16,271 nt of DNA, from assembly GCA_021162325.1 (NCBI GenBank), contig JAGGYV010000354.1, positions 1-16,271 on the forward strand, given 5' to 3'. The position numbers were made by a program, and so were the translations under genes. Below, in pieces: positions 13,223 through 16,271 of this stretch (the first letter of the stretch is position 1; every line of letters begins with the position of its first letter). The notes under the pieces are model-generated. The model had not been told where the DNA came from. It saw nothing but the letters and a program-made list of their open reading frames with translations, and made no database searches. Source of the stretch: Desulfobacteraceae bacterium. GTDB taxonomy: Bacteria > Desulfobacterota > Desulfobacteria > Desulfobacterales > Desulfosalsimonadaceae.

Positions 13223-16200
13223 ATGAACTATCAGGAGATCAATTCTTTGAATCAGCACACGTCCTTTCGAGCCTCAAAACTGTTTTTTGACAAGCGCGAC
13301 CACTACCTGCTGAGTATTGTTAACGACATGTTATCTGGTGAACCGTCACAGCTCAATGATCAGCGGCGATTTTTTCATTATTTCCATCCCCGCGGCATCA
13401 AGGAAATGGCGGAATCCAAAGGGCTTCGAATTGCGTATGCGGTCATTCATTTGCTGGCATCCCTTGAGCGCGGTCAGATTGAAAACCGCCTAAACGCACT
13501 TCGTGCCCTCAGGGATGAAGTTCTGTGTAGCGCGGACCAGGGGCTTAAGAAAAACACGGCACGGGTGCTGCTGGAGATAATGAAGGAACTGGTGCGGGCG
13601 CATGGAGATTATGCGCGGCAGCTGAAATTGGCCCGGGATTTTTCTATTGTCGCATCCGGAAAACCCAGAATTGTGCGGGACTACCTGGAACGGTATCATT
13701 TGTTGGAAATGCCGGAAGAATGGAACCAGCTTGCCTTTGATGATCATGTTCACGATGCCAATACCAAAGGCCGGAAGTCGGCCACCCACCTGATTATGGA
13801 TGCGTGGATAAAGGGCATTCGTCGTCTGCGCGTCATCTATTATAATTTTATCCGGCCCGAAACGGCAGCCGAGTTGATGGAAGCCGCTGCCACCATGGGG
13901 ATTATGGTGCGTGTCGGCATTGAATTTTCAGCTACCTTCTACGGGGGGTTTGCCGAGATTATATGGGTGCCGAGGGGGTTTACCGATTCAAGGGCTTTTC
14001 TTCGTTTCCTGGAAGAAGAACCGGTCCGGGCGTTCATGAACAACGGACGGGCCGTGTCTGATCATCATCAGGATTATGTGATGGCAATTTTTGATGCGTT
14101 CAATGAACATCATCGGCCAGCCATTAACCGGGAATTGGAAATTAATCTGCCCATGCTTGATTCGGAGCGTTTTTACAAGTTCGTGGGCCTGGGCCAGGCG
14201 TCTATGCTTCATCTGGCGAAATTCATTCATGAACAGCTGTTGCCGCTTTTAACGGAAAATATTAGGCGGTTGCGGGAACAATATGAAAAGGCGGATGTCG
14301 ATGAACAGGAACGTATAGCGGCGCTGGTTGTCAAAATGAACCTCCTGACAGTGGACACCGTGCATGAACGGTTTTTAAAGCCCGAGCAGAATCCATCGGT
14401 CCCGGATATCAACAAAACCTGCACCATCACTCCGATTCCCTTACTGATGCAGCTTTCCCCCTGCGAGCTTATCACGCGGCTGGCCGAACTGCATTCAGGA
14501 TATCGTATTACCCTGAACCTGACCCACCTTAAAGTAGAAGATGTCCTGGAGATGCTTTATAATTGTAATGGCAGGATCACCCGGCTTGAAATTTTTAATC
14601 TCAAGGATTACTCCGACTGCAAGGTGGATCATATTCCTGCGATTCACCGGCTTCAGCAGAGCCTGAATGACGGCAATGTGATTCAGATTAAGCAGATGAT
14701 CCTGGAAATCATTGACCGGATGAAAATTCAGGGTGATCCCATTGCGCGGGCACGGGTTCCCAAATTCAAAAAAATACTGACAGACATTGAAACATTGAAA
14801 AATATGTACCGGGTCAAACCATTGAAGCCCAGGGTGGGGAGTGATTCCACCGGTCATATCGACCGGCTTTTCGGAATGGGGCTGGTGGTTATGGATTCTC
14901 TGCCCGTTCATGTACAGAAAAAAATTGAAAATGACGCCGGTTCCTCCCGGCTGATTATTCCATTTCATATTGATACGTCGCTGCGTCGTATTTATTCCTT
15001 TGCCGATGACACAAAAGGCCGGTTTGAAAGTTTTTTGCGCGGTATTCGGAAAATTCCGGGGTTTCGATTTGTCGGAATCCGTTGCACCCAGGAATGGGTT
15101 GCCCATGAAGATTCCACGGCTATGGTGGATCATGGGAATATTGTGACCATGGGGGGGCATCACGGGGACAATACCAATCATTTGACGCTTATTCCGCCGG
15201 ATGCGGAGCCGGAGAAGGTGCGTTATTCATGGCGTTATGTTCATCCGGTACTACAGAATATCATAAAAGTCTTCATTGGGTTTGTTCCGGCATTTCTGAC
15301 ATTTTTGTTGACCCATGACTGGTGGGTTTTAATATATTTTGGGGCATTTATCTGGTTCGGCATTACCGGACTGCGCAATATTGTGCAATCCGTTATCGGC
15401 GGCGGCGGCATCCGGCGTTCGTCGTTAATGAAATGGAATGATTTTGTCAGCTGGGACCGGCTGTCGGACTCGTTGTTTTATACCGGTTTTTCCGTTCCCC
15501 TGTTGGATTATCTGGTCAAAACACTTCTGTTGCAGCGTGGGCTGGGGATTACCACCGCCACCAGTCCGGTATTGCTTTATGCCATCATGGCCCTGGTCAA
15601 CGGGGTTTACCTGACCAGTCACAATCTGTTTCGGGGGCTGCCGAAAAAAGCCGCATACGGCAATTTTTTCCGCAGCGTGTTTTCCATTCCCGTGGCGTTC
15701 GCGTTTAACGCGCTGATCGGCGGGTTGCTGGGGATTTTTGGTGCCGCAAATGTCGCCGGTATTCTGCAAAGCTGGGCGGCGGTGATTTCAAAGGCGGCAT
15801 CAGATTGTGTGGCCGGTTTTATCGAGGGGTCCGTGGATCGGACCAATAATGTCAAAAACCGGTTAAAAGATTATCGGCAGAAGCTGGATCAGTTTCTGGA
15901 CTGTTATGCCCGTCTGGAAATTCTGTTTCCTGAAACCGATGTTTATGATCTCCTTGACCAGCCGAAGGAGTGGCTGGCTGAGGCAACCCCGGAGGCCCAG
16001 GATCAGATTATGGTTTTAATCATCAATGCGTTGGATCTGCTTTATTTTTGGATGTATCAGCCCCGGGCCCGGACAGCTTTTTCAAACCTGTTGTGCCGGA
16101 TGGAGATTGATGAACGCCGGATACTGATCAAGGCCCAGTCGGTTTTAAAGATGGAGCGGGAAATCAGCCAGATGTTTATTGATGGAATTGCGGGCCGCAA

Positions 16201-16271
16201 TTTTTCCAAGCCGCTGGCATTTTACTTAAACCGCTCAAAGGGATATCTGAAATCGATCGATAAGCTGGACA
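13223..16271 (+). CDS. Very large unknown membrane protein, PHP-like segment, 3' end outside the window
   Basis: The frame is open from 13223 to the end of the window: 1,016 codons without a stop, incomplete at the 3' end. The family is not recognised. Residues 1-160 are helical. AFDDHVHDANTKGRKSATHL (172-191, with H175 and H177), then a predicted beta-alpha alternation (RLRVIYYN; AAATMGIMVRVGIEFSATF with E234), resembles the HxH and GxE parts of PHP phosphoesterases, but the TDH block is missing. LNLTHLKVEDVLEMLY and ITRLEIFNLKD (about 435-460) and the GGHHGDNTNHLTL segment (about 640-652) may be further parts of the soluble region. Membrane segments follow at about 680-727, 750-770, 779-800 and 819-850, then a helical C-terminal part. 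An in-frame TGA at 13208 limits the start. ATG 13223 has AGG abutting it, while TTG 13247 has AGGAG nine bases upstream and is a real alternative. It is divergent from the DUF389 gene. Confidence 0.85.
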   Translation, partial: MNYQEINSLNQHTSFRASKLFFDKRDHYLLSIVNDMLSGEPSQLNDQRRFFHYFHPRGIKEMAESKGLRIAYAVIHLLASLERGQIENRLNALRALRDEVLCSADQGLKKNTARVLLEIMKELVRAHGDYARQLKLARDFSIVASGKPRIVRDYLERYHLLEMPEEWNQLAFDDHVHDANTKGRKSATHLIMDAWIKGIRRLRVIYYNFIRPETAAELMEAAATMGIMVRVGIEFSATFYGGFAEIIWVPRGFTDSRAFLRFLEEEPVRAFMNNGRAVSDHHQDYVMAIFDAFNEHHRPAINRELEINLPMLDSERFYKFVGLGQASMLHLAKFIHEQLLPLLTENIRRLREQYEKADVDEQERIAALVVKMNLLTVDTVHERFLKPEQNPSVPDINKTCTITPIPLLMQLSPCELITRLAELHSGYRITLNLTHLKVEDVLEMLYNCNGRITRLEIFNLKDYSDCKVDHIPAIHRLQQSLNDGNVIQIKQMILEIIDRMKIQGDPIARARVPKFKKILTDIETLKNMYRVKPLKPRVGSDSTGHIDRLFGMGLVVMDSLPVHVQKKIENDAGSSRLIIPFHIDTSLRRIYSFADDTKGRFESFLRGIRKIPGFRFVGIRCTQEWVAHEDSTAMVDHGNIVTMGGHHGDNTNHLTLIPPDAEPEKVRYSWRYVHPVLQNIIKVFIGFVPAFLTFLLTHDWWVLIYFGAFIWFGITGLRNIVQSVIGGGGIRRSSLMKWNDFVSWDRLSDSLFYTGFSVPLLDYLVKTLLLQRGLGITTATSPVLLYAIMALVNGVYLTSHNLFRGLPKKAAYGNFFRSVFSIPVAFAFNALIGGLLGIFGAANVAGILQSWAAVISKAASDCVAGFIEGSVDRTNNVKNRLKDYRQKLDQFLDCYARLEILFPETDVYDLLDQPKEWLAEATPEAQDQIMVLIINALDLLYFWMYQPRARTAFSNLLCRMEIDERRILIKAQSVLKMEREISQMFIDGIAGRNFSKPLAFYLNRSKGYLKSIDKLD

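Noticed and set aside
13490..15855. Several minus-strand open frames of 78-228 codons
   Set aside because: They lie opposite the continuous plus-strand frame of the large gene, lack ribosome sites, and read as low-complexity H/P/Q-rich text typical of antisense shadows.
1..16271. CRISPR array, tRNA, rRNA or phage/transposase genes
   Set aside because: No regularly spaced repeats with unique spacers, no cloverleaf, no ribosomal RNA sequence and no transposase or integrase motifs were seen; only short non-coding repeat elements are present.

Overview
The window (16,271 bases, moderately AT-rich, long intergenic gaps) looks like chromosomal DNA of an anaerobic Desulfobacterota bacterium, most likely a Desulfobacterales-type sulfate reducer. 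No single gene is diagnostic. The guess rests on the gene mix (stand-alone IscU/NifU-type scaffold, P5CS-like ProA, PilZ protein with a cysteine knuckle, DUF389, a PiT transporter with a PhoU-like tail) and on the density of small palindromic repeats, so it is inference.

Left part (1-5379): about 630 bases without a convincing gene. They hold a cluster of TACA-N4-TGTA dyads, a short decayed minus-strand reading frame with a strong ribosome site, and a MITE-like palindromic element at 433-594. Next come a NifU/IscU-type scaffold gene (+), another palindromic repeat, and an alpha/beta hydrolase gene (+). The hydrolase converges on and overlaps by 7 bases a minus-strand pair: proA followed after 31 bases by an unknown lipoprotein gene. 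A DUF1499 lipoprotein gene (-) follows, with a 15-bp tandem repeat in its upstream region. A stretch at 5171-5379 looks like a frameshifted coding relic.

Middle part (5380-8965): a secreted protein resembling the AttH/CrtC lipocalin-like family (+). A 128-bp inverted-repeat element follows, whose right end supplies the stop codon of tag (3-methyladenine DNA glycosylase I, -). tag overlaps by 4 bases the end of a 530-residue glycerolipid-acyltransferase-like gene (-), so the two are probably translationally coupled. In that acyltransferase the aspartate of the HX4D catalytic motif is not visible.

Right part (8966-16271): a 760-residue PiT phosphate permease fused to a PhoU-like helical domain (-), a small PilZ-like protein (-) and a DUF389 membrane protein (-). 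Divergent from the last is a very large gene (+) that runs off the window after at least 1,016 codons. It encodes an unrecognised soluble region with a degenerate PHP-like segment, then several membrane segments, then a helical C-terminal part. This large protein is the best candidate for undescribed biology here. The neighbouring transport and signalling genes suggest a membrane-associated role, but nothing in the sequence proves a shared pathway.
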